Below, piece by piece: positions 30,753 through 43,605 of a DNA stretch of 64,000 nt (positions are counted from its first letter, which is position 1; each line of letters starts with the position of its first letter). Position numbers and translations under genes: made by a program. The notes beneath the pieces were generated by a model that was given only the letters and a program-made list of their open reading frames with translations, was not told where the DNA came from and made no database searches. The DNA lies in contig NC_088296.1 of NCBI RefSeq assembly GCF_032854445.1, positions 23,507,604 to 23,571,603 on the forward strand. Reading direction: 5' to 3'. The DNA comes from Liolophura sinensis (Eukaryota > Mollusca > Polyplacophora > Chitonida > Chitonidae).

Positions 30753-32539
30753 TGGAACGTTAGTTTTGCACGCTTCGATATTGAAGCGTGCAAAATATAT
30801 TCAAATATATTTGAAGGGACTTTATAATGCACTGGATGTCTCTGAAACGGATAAAATATTTGTTCAGTTCCGTCACTAGTTCTGATTTGATTTATTTTCC
30901 TTTTGGCCCAGAAGCCGGAAACCTTACTCCTATGACTCGTTCATTTATCATTCGCTCCCATTTTTATTTCTACATTTATTTTAACAATTATATAACTCCT
31001 TTGTCCATTACACCTGAAACACCGGCATCAGTTCAAAATGGGCCATTAATTGCTAAACATATTGTATTGTCCTGAGAGCAGAGCTATATGTTTGATTATG
31101 TCAAATGGCTCATAATTATGTCCCGGAACACCGCGATAACAATAGAGGTTAATTAGACTGGGATCGATTATTCAAACAATGCGATCTGTCAGTAAACTGA
31201 GACCTGTAGGCTTTAAATAGGCGGGTCGGACTTAGTACATAGATCGTCTTTATTTGTCTGATACAGTAACCATAGGTTATTTATCTACTTATGTATTTAT
31301 TTATTTGTTTGTTTGTTTGTTTGTTTGTTCATTATTTTATTTATTTATTTGTATGGAGTTTTACATCTTAATTAATTATGTAACTTAAATAAGGGCCGGC
31401 AGATTAACGGATGAAGGAAACTAGACCAAACCCAGAAAAAACCACTGCTCCTGATAAATCCCCCAAGGCTGGATTTGAATCTGAGGAGCTAACAGGCTTC
31501 AGACAGAAACCATTGTTTGGCCTTACCTGAACAACGATTCATTGTCGAAGCAATCAGCTGATGGCTGTGCAAAGTTTTCTTACCGGAACTTATCAGACCG
31601 GTATTGTTTTCTAGTCAGATATTTACCTGCCCAAATTTGGAAGGCATTTATGCAAATAAAAATATCACACGTGCCAATGAGCTGCACTGTAAAGGTGGGC
31701 TCACAAACAACGATTTTGCTTTCGGTTTGTACATCCGATTTTTGGTCCGATTTAATTTGATGGGTTTTTTTTCGCGCAGACACAACGATATTACTTCCGA
31801 TCAGTCGAATCGTTTCTATGGTTGTCTTGCGTAGCAGAACGCACTAACCCACCTTACAGTGTGACCGCTGGACGGTCCAACTCCGAACTCTCCAAAAAAG
31901 TATTTTGACATGACGTGTATGACAGGAAACCATACAGCAGTATTGTAGATGTGAAAGACATTTTGGTCTCCACGTGTTCAGGAAGTGAAGAGTGCTGGCG
32001 TTATATGATTTTATCAGACAGCCTATAAATGTTGTTGTTGTTGTTTATACTGTACTTACTAACATTCATAAGCTATCGCGTCATTAGGACAGGTTGTGTA
32101 TATATGACATGTATATATGCAAAGTATCTGGCATCTACAAGTATCTTGTAGTTTATGTGACATCATATACCTTCTGACAACAACTGTGTAGGCTCCAATC
32201 TGCACATCCACAACGGCATGTGTATCACCGGTACACAGATATTTACACAAACCACTGTGAATTGGTTACCTGAATTACACAAAATGTGTACTGCTGGGGC
32301 ACAAGATTAAACTATGGGGATGTGTATTTTTGCCACAACACTGTGTACCAATAGTATATAGTACTTTTTGGAGAGTACTTTTATAGAGTTTTCTGAAGGC
32401 TCTTTGTCTTCACATGTTCTCCAACGTTCTTAAAAAGAAAACATTAAATGTCTTTCACGCCCAAAGTAACTCGGGCGTAAGCTCTGTACTCTGTTGTTCA
32501 CTCTTGCCTTTGCGATGGAGATCTGTGGACAAACTGATT
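30753..32539. other. Intergenic, with one probable old SINE
   Basis: A TTTA/TTTG run at about 31285-31350 is followed by minus-strand SINE-like sequence: GTATGGAGTTTTACATCTTA, CCAAACCCAGAAAAAACCAC and GGCTGGATTTGAATCTGAGG (inverted box-B-like). This is a decayed tRNA-derived SINE to about 31530, related to that at 41238. Nothing else recognised. Confidence 0.5.
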
Positions 32540-33039
32540 TGATTGATTTGTTTATTGACCAATGTAGTACAAAGGGAAAAAAAGAAAAGCCAACTGTATA
32601 GGCACTGACAACACATACCTATAAATATTGTATACACGAAGGCGTTACATGTAGTACACTGGCAGGATTAAAGCTCAAGAGAGCTTGTTTTATCCCGATT
32701 CCGGAAATATAAAATCATGCGATGACCGTTTCTTACAATGGCGTTTAGTAAGGCGGCGATGTAAACAAACAAATTATACATAATGTGGCAACACAAGCAA
32801 GATAAGAGAAGGAGAAATAACAAAAAATGGTGTGCTTTGAATAGTGTCTCCGTACATCACTGTTCATCACTAGTTATAATGCGATTGTTGACCAAGTATG
32901 ATTTAAGCTTAGATTTAAAGAGAGATTTTGAGAATGTGCAACGCATTCCATTCGTTCCATTCCTGGTAGCGTAGTACTCGTGCATTAGGTCAGTCAATAC
33001 GGCTTGGCCGTTCCGCCATTGCGCAGTTATGGTTGTCAA
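32540..33039 (-). mobile_element. Possible LINE 3' end (ORF2 C terminus plus 3' UTR)
   Basis: On the minus strand, 33039-32857 encodes a tract ending TFSKSLFKSKLKSYLVNN then a stop. The S.S.FKSKLKSYL pattern resembles the extreme C terminus of many animal LINE ORF2 proteins. It is followed by a 3' UTR-like stretch with an AGCTCTCTTGAGCTTTAATC block and a terminal CAATAAACAAATCAATCAAA. No reverse transcriptase domain is present, so it would be a 5'-truncated dead copy. Recognised by pattern only. Confidence 0.4.
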
Positions 33040-33592
33040 TTTAAACAGAGTCGCTGCGATCGAATAAAATGACTTTGTATTCAGACGCTTAATGTAATGA
33101 GAAATAATTCAGGAGGGCACTATAACATACACTCACTTCAGTATTAAAACATAATGTATACTTTGTATCTATTTCCCCCATGAGAGAAACAATGTTCTAA
33201 AAATAATGTTATAACGGTATTAATTGACACAGCAGGTAATGGCATTTCACATGAAGCGGGCTTGTGGTACTTGGATTGCATGTAATTATTTACGATTTCA
33301 CTAAAACCCATCTCTGTACATTTCTGTGACAAAGTGTAGTGTCAAAGCGATACACTTGCGACTGACTCGAGTTCTGTCTTTCTCCGTATCCTCAGTTGAC
33401 TAGTCAAGCGAATCGGTCTCGTATTACAGGTGCCGTTTGTCTATATCCCATCAAACCAGGGCCTTTTGGCTCGCTTGTTCCCGGGACAAAATCATAATAT
33501 AATATCGCCCCAGTTTGGAGCTCTAATATAGTGGTTGTCATTATTTGCACTGTATGTGGTTTTGTGATGTGCACTATAGACGACAGAATACT
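33040..33592. other. Left flank of the 28-bp satellite
   Basis: No gene or repeat recognised. Junction with the duplicated block at ACTAATAAGTGATGACC. Confidence 0.4.
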
Positions 33593-36500
33593 AATAAGTG
33601 ATGACCGCATGTCCAGCGGAATGAAATATGTGTTGGTTGTCCAGATACATTTATCCTCTCTAAGCATTATTCGTGTCATTATTTTGGCTCTCCGGGCAAA
33701 GGGCATACCTGAGTGCAGTCCAGATCATTGAAGTGCTGGCTGTCAGGATGAACGGATTAGACTCTGACTGTCCACAGGAACGGAATAAGTGTTGGTTGTT
33801 CAGAGGAACTGATTAAGTACTGGTTGAGGAGATGAATGTAATAAGTGCTGGTTGTGCGGAAAACCGAAAGAAGTGCTGTCTGTCAACAGGAACGGAACAA
33901 GCGCTGATTGTCAACAGGACTAAGTACTGCCTGAACGGAGGAACGGAATAAGTTCAGGCTGAACGGAGGGGCGGAATAAAAGCAGCCCCAGCGGAGGAGT
34001 GGAATAAGTACTGCCTGAGCGGTGGAGCGGAATAAATGTAGCTTGAGCGGAGGAGCAGAATGAGTACTGTCTGAGCGGAGCAGCGGAATAAGGACTGGCT
34101 TGGTGGAGGAACGGAATGAGTACTCCCTGGATGAAGGAGCCGAATAAGTATTGCCTGAGTGGAGAGAGTGAATGAGCACTGCCTGAGTGGAGAGAGTGAA
34201 TGAGCACTGGCTGACCGGAGAGAGTGAATGACCACTGGCTGAGCGGAGAGAGTGAATGACCACTGGCTGAGCGGAGAGCGTGAATGAGCACTGGCTCAGC
34301 GGAGTGAGTGAATGAACACTGGCTGAGCGGAGAGAGTGAATGACCACTGGCTGAGCGGAGAGAGTGAATGAGCCCTGGCTGAGCGGAGAGAGTGAATGAG
34401 CACTGGCTGGGAGGAGAGAGTGAATGACCACTGGCTGAGCGGAGAGAGTGAATGACCACTGGCTGAGCGGAGAGAGTAAATGACCACTGGCTGAGCGGAG
34501 AGAGTGAATGACCACTGGCTGAGCGGAGAGAGTGAATGACCACTAGCTGAGCGGAGAGAGTGAATGACCACTGGCTGAGTGGAGAGAGTGAATGACCACT
34601 GGCTGAGCGGAGAGAGTGAATGACTACTGGCTGAGCGGAGAGAGTGAATGACCACTGGCTGAGCGGAGAGAGTGAATGAGCCCTGGCTGAGCGGAGAGAG
34701 TGAATGAGCACTGGCTGGGAGGAGAGAGTGAATGACCACTGGCTGAGCGGAGAGAGTGAATGACCACTGGCTGAGCGGAGAGAGTAAATGACCACTGGCT
34801 GAGCGGAGAGAGTGAATGACCACTGGCTGAGCGGAGAGAGTGAATGACCACTAGCTGAGCGGAGAGAGTGAATGACCACTGGCTGAGTGGAGAGAGTGAA
34901 TGACCACTGGCTGAGCGGAGAGAGTGAATGACTACTGGCTGAGCGGAGAGAGTGAATGACCACTGGCTGAGCGGAGAGCGTGAATGACCACTGGCTCAGC
35001 GGAGTGAGTGAATGAACACTGGCTGAGCGGAGAGAGTGAATGACCACTAGCTGAGCGGAGAGAGTGAATGACCACTGGCTGAGTGGAGAGAGTGAATGAC
35101 CACTGGCTGAGCGGAGAGAGTGAATGACTACTGGCTGAGCGGAGAGAGTGAATGACCACTGGCTGAGCGGAGAGCGTGAATGACCACTGGCTCAGCGGAG
35201 TGAGTGAATGAACACTGGCTGAGCGGAGAGAGTGAATGACCACTGGCTGAGCGGAGAGAGTGAATGACCACTGACTGAGCGGAGAGAGTAAATGACCACT
35301 GGCTGAGCGGAGAGAGTCAATGAGCACTGGCTGAGCGGAGAGAGTGAATGACCACTGGCTGAGCGGAGAGAGTGAATGACCACTGGCTGAGCGGAGAGAG
35401 TAAATGACCACTGGCTGAGCGGAGAGAGTGAATGACCACTGGCTGAGTGGAGAGAGTGAATGAGCACTGGCTGAGCGGAGAGAGTGAATGACTACTGGCT
35501 GAGCGGAGAGAGTGAATGACCACTGGCTGAGCGGAGAGCGTGAATGACCACTGGCTCAGCGGAGTGAGTGAATGAACACTGGCTGAGCGGAGAGAGTGAA
35601 TGAGCCCTGGCTGAGCGGAGAGAGTGAATGACCACTGGCTGAGTGGAGAGAGTGAATGACCACTGGCTGAGCGGAGAGAGTGAATGACTACTGGCTGAGC
35701 GGAGAGAGTGAATGACCACTGGCTGAGCGGAGAGCGTGAATGACCACTGGCTCAGCGGAGTGAGTGAATGAACACTGGCTGAGCGGAGAGAGTGAATGAC
35801 CACTGGCTGAGCGGAGAGAGTGAATGACCACTGACTGAGCGGAGAGAGTAAATGACCACTGGCTGAGCGGAGAGAGTCAATGAGCACTGGCTGAGCGGAG
35901 AGAGTGAATGACCACTGGCTGAGCGGAGAGAGTGAATGACCACTGGCTGAGCGGAGAGAGTAAATGACCACTGGCTGAGCGGAGAGAGTGAATGACCACT
36001 GGCTGAGCGGAGAGAGTGAATGACCACTAGCTGAGCGGAGAGAGTGAATGACCACTGGCTGAGTGGAGAGAGTGAATGACCACTGGCTGAGCGGAGAGAG
36101 TGAATGACTACTGGCTGAGCGGAGAGAGTGAATGACCACTGGCTGAGCGGAGAGCGTGAATGACCACTGGCTCAGCGGAGTGAGTGAATGAACACTGGCT
36201 GAGCGGAGAGAGTGAATGAACACTGGCTGAGCGGAGAGAGTGAATGACCACTGGCTGAGCGGAGAGAGTGAATGACCACTAGCTGAGCGGAGAGAGTGAA
36301 TGACCACTGGCTGAGTGGAGAGAGTGAATGACCACTGGCTGAGCGGAGAGAGTGAATGACTACTGGCTGAGCGGAGAGAGTGAATGACCACTGGCTGAGC
36401 GGAGAGCGTGAATGACCACTGGCTCAGCGGAGTGAGTGAATGAACACTGGCTGAGCGGAGAGAGTGAATGACCACTGGCTGAGCGGAGAGAGTGAATGAC

Positions 36501-36998
36501 CACTGACTGAGCGGAGAGAGTAAATGACCACTGGCTGAGCGGAGAGAGTGAATGAGCACTGGCTGAGCGGAGAGAGTGAATGACCACTGGCTGAGCGGAG
36601 AGAGTGAATGACCACTAGCTGAGCGGAGAGAGTGAATGACCACTGGCTGAGTGGAGAGAGTGAATGACCACTGGCTGAGCGGAGAGAGTGAATGACTACT
36701 GGCTGAGCGGAGAGAGTGAATGACCACTGGCTGAGCGGAGAGCGTGAATGACCACTGGCTCAGCGGAGTGAGTGAATGAACACTGGCTGAGCGGAGAGAG
36801 TGAATGACCACTGGCTGAGCGGAGAGAGTCAATGAGCACTGGCTGAGCGGAGAGAGTGAATGACCACTGGCTGAGCGGAGAGAGTGAATGACCACTGGCT
36901 GAGCGGAGAGAGTAAATGACCACTGGCTGAGCGGAGAGAGTGAATGACCACTGGCTGAGCGGAGAGAGTGAATGACCACTAGCTGAGCGGAGAGAGTG
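33593..36998. repeat. Tandem duplication copy 1 (3,406 bp)
   Basis: Begins AATAAGTGATGACCGCATGT. The first 952 bp (to 34544) look identical to 36999-37950 in every line compared. After that the unit order differs. It includes a unique leader, degenerate 28-bp units (about 33745-34152) and clean units. Confidence 0.9.
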
Positions 36999-39900
36999 AA
37001 TAAGTGATGACCGCATGTCCAGCGGAATGAAATATGTGTTGGTTGTCCAGATACATTTATCCTCTCTAAGCATTATTCGTGTCATTATTTTGGCTCTCCG
37101 GGCAAAGGGCATACCTGAGTGCAGTCCAGATCATTGAAGTGCTGGCTGTCAGGATGAACGGATTAGACTCTGACTGTCCACAGGAACGGAATAAGTGTTG
37201 GTTGTTCAGAGGAACTGATTAAGTACTGGTTGAGGAGATGAATGTAATAAGTGCTGGTTGTGCGGAAAACCGAAAGAAGTGCTGTCTGTCAACAGGAACG
37301 GAACAAGCGCTGATTGTCAACAGGACTAAGTACTGCCTGAACGGAGGAACGGAATAAGTTCAGGCTGAACGGAGGGGCGGAATAAAAGCAGCCCCAGCGG
37401 AGGAGTGGAATAAGTACTGCCTGAGCGGTGGAGCGGAATAAATGTAGCTTGAGCGGAGGAGCAGAATGAGTACTGTCTGAGCGGAGCAGCGGAATAAGGA
37501 CTGGCTTGGTGGAGGAACGGAATGAGTACTCCCTGGATGAAGGAGCCGAATAAGTATTGCCTGAGTGGAGAGAGTGAATGAGCACTGCCTGAGTGGAGAG
37601 AGTGAATGAGCACTGGCTGACCGGAGAGAGTGAATGACCACTGGCTGAGCGGAGAGAGTGAATGACCACTGGCTGAGCGGAGAGCGTGAATGAGCACTGG
37701 CTCAGCGGAGTGAGTGAATGAACACTGGCTGAGCGGAGAGAGTGAATGACCACTGGCTGAGCGGAGAGAGTGAATGAGCCCTGGCTGAGCGGAGAGAGTG
37801 AATGAGCACTGGCTGGGAGGAGAGAGTGAATGACCACTGGCTGAGCGGAGAGAGTGAATGACCACTGGCTGAGCGGAGAGAGTAAATGACCACTGGCTGA
37901 GCGGAGAGAGTGAATGACCACTGGCTGAGCGGAGAGAGTGAATGACCACTGGCTGAGCGGAGAGAGTGAATGACCACTGACTGAGCGGAGAGAGTAAATG
38001 ACCACTGGCTGAGCGGAGAGAGTCAATGAGCACTGGCTGAGCGGAGAGAGTGAATGACCACTGGCTGAGCGGAGAGAGTGAATGACCACTGGCTGAGCGG
38101 AGAGAGTAAATGACCACTGGCTGAGCGGAGAGAGTGAATGACCACTGGCTGAGTGGAGAGAGTGAATGAGCACTGGCTGAGCGGAGAGAGTGAATGACTA
38201 CTGGCTGAGCGGAGAGAGTGAATGACCACTGGCTGAGCGGAGAGCGTGAATGACCACTGGCTCAGCGGAGTGAGTGAATGAACACTGGCTGAGCGGAGAG
38301 AGTGAATGACCACTAGCTGAGCGGAGAGAGTGAATGACCACTGGCTGAGTGGAGAGAGTGAATGACCACTGGCTGAGCGGAGAGAGTGAATGACTACTGG
38401 CTGAGCGGAGAGAGTGAATGACCACTGGCTGAGCGGAGAGCGTGAATGACCACTGGCTCAGCGGAGTGAGTGAATGAACACTGGCTGAGCGGAGAGAGTG
38501 AATGACCACTGGCTGAGCGGAGAGAGTGAATGACCACTGACTGAGCGGAGAGAGTAAATGACCACTGGCTGAGCGGAGAGAGTCAATGAGCACTGGCTGA
38601 GCGGAGAGAGTGAATGACCACTGGCTGAGCGGAGAGAGTAAATGACCACTGGCTGAGCGGAGAGAGTGAATGACCACTGGCTGAGCGGAGAGAGTGAATG
38701 ACCACTAGCTGAGCGGAGAGAGTGAATGACCACTGGCTGAGTGGAGAGAGTGAATGACCACTGGCTGAGCGGAGAGAGTGAATGACTACTGGCTGAGCGG
38801 AGAGAGTGAATGACCACTGGCTGAGCGGAGAGCGTGAATGACCACTGGCTCAGCGGAGTGAGTGAATGAACACTGGCTGAGCGGAGAGAGTGAATGAACA
38901 CTGGCTGAGCGGAGAGAGTGAATGACCACTGGCTGAGCGGAGAGAGTGAATGACCACTAGCTGAGCGGAGAGAGTGAATGACCACTGGCTGAGTGGAGAG
39001 AGTGAATGACCACTGGCTGAGCGGAGAGAGTGAATGACTACTGGCTGAGCGGAGAGAGTGAATGACCACTGGCTGAGCGGAGAGCGTGAATGACCACTGG
39101 CTCAGCGGAGTGAGTGAATGAACACTGGCTGAGCGGAGAGAGTGAATGACCACTGGCTGAGCGGAGAGAGTGAATGACCACTGACTGAGCGGAGAGAGTA
39201 AATGACCACTGGCTGAGCGGAGAGAGTGAATGAGCACTGGCTGAGCGGAGAGAGTGAATGACCACTGGCTGAGCGGAGAGAGTGAATGACCACTGGCTGA
39301 GCGGAGAGAGTAAATGACCACTGGCTGAGCGGAGAGAGTGAATGACCACTGGCTGAGCGGAGAGAGTGAATGACCACTAGCTGAGCGGAGAGAGTGAATG
39401 ACCACTGGCTGAGTGGAGAGAGTGAATGACCACTGGCTGAGCGGAGAGAGTGAATGACTACTGGCTGAGCGGAGAGAGTGAATGACCACTGGCTGAGCGG
39501 AGAGCGTGAATGACCACTGGCTCAGCGGAGTGAGTGAATGAACACTGGCTGAGCGGAGAGAGTGAATGACCACTGGCTGAGCGGAGAGAGTGAATGACCA
39601 CTGGCTGAGCGGAGAGAGTGAATGACCACTAGCTGAGCGGAGAGAGTGAATGACCACTGGCTGAGTGGAGAGAGTGAATGACCACTGGCTGAGCGGAGAG
39701 AGTGAATGACTACTGGCTGAGCGGAGAGAGTGAATGACCACTGGCTGAGCGGAGAGCGTGAATGACCACTGGCTCAGCGGAGTGAGTGAATGAACACTGG
39801 CTGAGCGGAGAGAGTGAATGACCACTGGCTGAGCGGAGAGAGTGAATGACCACTGACTGAGCGGAGAGAGTAAATGACCACTGGCTGAGCGGAGAGAGTC

Positions 39901-40566
39901 AATGAGCACTGGCTGAGCGGAGAGAGTCAATGAGCACTGGCTGAGCGGAGAGAGTGAATGACCACTGGCTGAGCGGAGAGAGTGAATGACCACTGGCTGA
40001 GTGGAGAGAGTGAATGAGTACTGGCTGAGTGGAGAGAATGAATGGGCACTGGCTGAGCGGAGAGAGTGAATGACCACTGGCTGAGTGGAGAGAGTGAATG
40101 AGTACTGGCTGAGTGGAGAGAATGAATGGGCACTGGCTGAGCGGAGAGAGTGAATGACCACTGGCTGAGTGGAGAGAGTCAATGAGTACTGGCTGAGTGG
40201 AGAGAGTCAATGAGCACTGGCTGAGTGGAGAGAGTGAATGAGCCCTGGCTGAGCGGAGAGAGTGAATGAGTACTGGCTGAGTGGAGAGAATGAATGGGCA
40301 CTGGCTGAGCGGAGAGAGTGAATGACCACTGGCTGAGCGGAGAGAGTGAATGAGCACTGGCTGAGCGGAGAGAGTGAATGAGCACTGGCTGAGCGGAGAG
40401 AGTGAATGACCACTGGCTGAGCGGAAAAAGTCAATGACCACTGGCTGAGCGGAGAGAGTGAATGAGCACTGGCTGAGCGGAGAGAGTGAATGACCACTGG
40501 CTGAGTGGAGAGAGTCAATGACCACTGGCTAAGCGGAGAGAGTGAATGAGCACTGGCTGAGCGGAG
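36999..40566. repeat. Tandem duplication copy 2
   Basis: Starts where a satellite unit is cut at GAGAGAGTGAA and joins TAAGTGATGACCGC. Both parents share AATAAGTG/GAATGA-like sequence there, as expected for unequal crossing-over. The right edge (39990-40566) carries more GAGTGG, GTCAATG and GGGCACTGG variants before GGAGGAAGGTACTAACTG ends the array. Confidence 0.88.
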
Positions 40567-41237
40567 GAAGGTACTAACTGCTGACTGTCCGTCCCGATAA
40601 GTTTATCTCCTCTATCATCGCACGGATGATAGATCAAGATTACATTCCGTCATGACAAATTTTGTTAGTTCCAGGAGGGTGAAATCAGTGTTGGCTACAT
40701 TCTACCATACCTTTGTCATTGTTCGCATGACAAGCCGTCAGACACAAAACCCCTAATACAAACTTTTACTTAATCAGATACTTTTCTGGGCCTATTCGTC
40801 GCAAACAATGTTTTTAGTCATTCTCTCCTTCACGCTCTGTTCCAAGGGTACCTGATACAACACCCTAAAATGGCTGTGTTTAAAATCACTTTGCCAGGGT
40901 TATTCTTTGTGATTGTTTGCTTCCTGAAATATGTCGACAGGACGAAAAACCGTAAATAGATCCCGCTGCGCTATTTTGTACACCTCAAAGAGTCCTTCCT
41001 CAATATTTTATTTCAGATGACTTTATCAAATTTCAATTCGATGCCATTCTTTTGAACGCATATAATGCTGTATGTGCAAGAATTTCTTCTTACTGTCTTC
41101 TTTTGTTGCTCTGAATAGTTACATTATTACTAATTGGAAAAAGTATTTATTTATTATTTTTGTATTTATATATTTATATTTATTTATTCCTTTTTTATAT
41201 GATAATAATTCAGTGATAGTCCACATATGTAAATGTA
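40567..41237. other. Intergenic, nothing assigned
   Basis: No gene recognised; TTTAT-rich near 41143-41195. Confidence 0.4.
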
Positions 41238-41405
41238 TACTGGAGGTCAGGTAGAGGGAGACGAAGTACCCAGAGAAAACCACAGCCCTTTAGTAACTAG
41301 CATACCCAACTAACAGAGACAGCCGCAGCCGAACAACTTGAGACTAGCCGGATTCGAACACGCGATCTCATTCGTCAAGAAACGATCGGTTGTGGTGGTA
41401 GACAA
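41238..41405 (-). mobile_element. tRNA-derived SINE (SINE-E)
   Basis: Minus orientation: CCCAGAGAAAACCACAGCCC, then GCCGGATTCGAACACGCG, whose reverse complement holds GTTCGAATCC, a perfect box B core. The body resembles the decayed copy near 31400-31530. Preceded by a TTTAT-rich tail-like run. Confidence 0.6.
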
Positions 41406-41606
41406 AATCATATCCAAACGAACCACCGATGGGAACTTAAAACGTGTCACTGTTAAAGTCACGCTACAATTTATAAAGAAAGTAAGTTTATAAAGAAAGT
41501 AAGTAACATTCGCTAATAATATGGACGGCACCTCTGTACTGGGCGGTGTTAAGTCGAAATGTGTCCAGAAAATTGCAGTTGTAGTCAGTTACATCGTGTA
41601 TACATG

Positions 41607-42436
41607 GTTGTAATGAGGTGAAACTGGCAGGTGTTTTATCACAGCTGTACTGGGCATATATATTTGTTCCGAGGTGAAACTGGCAAGTGTTTGATCAAAG
41701 TTACTTACTTACTTACTTACAGCCACACTGATGTACACACATGTACAGGCCTATTTGTATCGACGTGAAGCTGACGGTTGTTTGGTCAAAGCCACACTGG
41801 GCATGAGGTTTGGTCAAAGCCTCACTAGGCATGTATAGGCCTATTTGTATCCAGGTGAAGCTGACGGTTGTTTGGTCAAAGCCACACTGGGCATGTATAG
41901 GCCTATTTGTGTCGAGGTGAAGCTGACGGTTGTTTGGTCAAAGCCACACTGGGCATGTATAGGCCTATTTGTATCGAGGTGAAGCTGACGGTTGTTTGGT
42001 CAAAGCCTCACTAGGCATGTATAGGCCTATTTGTATCGAGGTGAAGCTGACGGTTGTTTGGTCAAAGCCACACTGGGCATACACAGGCCTATTTGTATCG
42101 AGGTGAAGCTGACGGTTGTTTGGTCAAAGCCGCACTGGCCATGCATAGGCCTATTTGTATCGAGGTGAAGCTGACGGTTGTTTGGTCAAAGCCTCACTAG
42201 GCATGTATAGGCCTATTTGTATCGAGGTGAAGCTGACGGTTGTTTGGTCAAAGCCTCACTAGGCATGTATAGGCCTATTTGTATCGAGGTGAAGCTGGTG
42301 GTTGTTTGGTCAAAGCTACACTGGGCATATGTATATTTGAGCTGAAGTGAAGCTGACAGTTGTTCAGTAACGGCTACCCTGAGTATATAGATTGCACTGA
42401 AGTGAAGCCAAACATTGTTCGGTGAAAGCTACATGT
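41607..42436. repeat. 62-bp minisatellite
   Basis: About 13 copies: GAGGTGAAGCTGACGGTTGT, TTGGTCAAAGCCACACTGGG, then CATGTATAGGCCTATTTGTATC. Central copies are near identical; both edges decay (for example GAAGTGAAGCCAAACATTGT at the right). The edge units resemble the 56-bp repeat at 45548. Confidence 0.95.
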
Positions 42437-43474
42437 CTATGTTGAAATCACTGAACTCTTTCTCGGAAGAACTCCACAGTTAAGGGAGGTAACAAAAAGG
42501 GCGAACCGGACTGACTGCTTTTGTAAATACTTTTCACTAATGTACTGTATGGAAATTTAAATATTCAAGTTTCATTTCAAAGAGTCTTCTTTTAAAAAAA
42601 AACAGAAAAATCTTGTAGAAGCTCTTGCAAAATGTTTAGAATATGTTTATCTAGTTTCTTTCACTGAATAAAATCAAGACCAGTGGAATTTGACCTTACG
42701 GACAATTCAGAGGAATTATAGGCCTATGTAAATGCCAGGAGTTCAATTGCAACGACAACAAAAAGCGATCTGATATACGAGATGAAAACACATTAGTTGG
42801 CGGAATACGCTTTTTGAAGTCTTTTTGCGTAAGTTTTGTAAGTTTCTTAGGGCAAAGTAACATGATATTCAATAACTGTGTCACCAAATGGCCTTGCTAT
42901 TGTATAGTTTATACAAGGTATTTTCCATTTCTTTGTAGCGCAGTCGCAGTGTAAACATGCGCAGCTTTTGGAGCATACTCCTCAGGTATAAATATTATCA
43001 TCAGTGTGTCAACAATATCAAGTACGGATCGATGTCCGTTCAGAATTACTGAACCATTATCTGCCCTTCGCGTGTCGCCTACTACATGGCCCACCTGACG
43101 GAAATCTTTCGAGGAATCGAAATTACTAAGTCGGTTACACATAACAGGTCAAACACATTTTTATTTCTACCACGAAAGTTTGCAAACCTTAGAACAGAGG
43201 GCAATGAATGTCATGAAATTACCTATATCAATACCCATATAAATCAAATGTAAACAAAGAGAAATCAATTAGATGTCAATACTTGTCAGCCCTGCTTTCT
43301 ATTGATGTCCCGAATATTTGCACACACCAGGTCTTCTTTTGTAACGCGGGCTCTCAAACCTTATACATATATAGATGTGAGCCCAGGTTGGTAAAGAGAA
43401 ATCTTTTCTGCAGTGTTTGGACGGTAGAGGAGGGGTGGTATGTTACTAGAAGACCATGACCCGATAGTGACGCG
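42437..43474. other. Intergenic, nothing assigned
   Basis: No gene or repeat recognised. Confidence 0.4.
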
Positions 43475-43605
43475 TGATGCAATGTTCAGGAGTGTTGGCG
43501 GGAGGGGAGGGATGCTGGAAACATTGGAGGAGCGTTGGTGAGAGGGGTGGTCCGTTAGGGGGGAGAAGAGTGTTGACGGGGGGAGGGGAGGTTGCAGGAT
43601 TGGGG
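43475..43605. repeat. G-rich repeat cluster 1
   Basis: GATGCAATGTTCAGGAGTGT then repeated GTTGGCGGGAGGGGAGG-like units of about 20-30 bp. Strongly purine-biased on the + strand with several GGG-GGGG runs, so G-quadruplex formation is plausible. Confidence 0.8.

Larger units (their letters stand above)
33593..40566. repeat. 28-bp satellite block with 3,406-bp duplication
   Basis: Unit consensus AGAGAGTGAATGACCACTGG then CTGAGCGG (28 bp). Two homogeneous stretches (34153-36998 and 37559-40566) are each preceded by the same unique leader and degenerate units. The variant CTGGCTCAGCGGAGTGAGTG is spaced by exact multiples of 28 (196, 252, 336, 364, 392, 420 or 700 bp), so there are no indels across several kilobases and a higher-order pattern of 7 to 15 units recurs. 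There are about 210 clean copies. Minus-strand open frames up to 574 codons arise because the reverse-complement unit lacks stops in all three frames; they are not genes. Confidence 0.97.

Noticed and set aside
33883-40525. Very long minus-strand open frames (up to 574 and 495 codons) across the 28-bp satellite
   Set aside because: The reverse-complement 28-bp unit has no stop triplet in any frame, and 28 is not a multiple of 3, so all three frames stay open with a 28-residue pseudo-repeat. No start context, splice sites or family features.
33593-40566. CRISPR array (28-bp repeats)
   Set aside because: The repeats are directly adjacent without spacers, no cas genes are present and the DNA is eukaryotic. 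The same applies to the 23- and 37-bp arrays.
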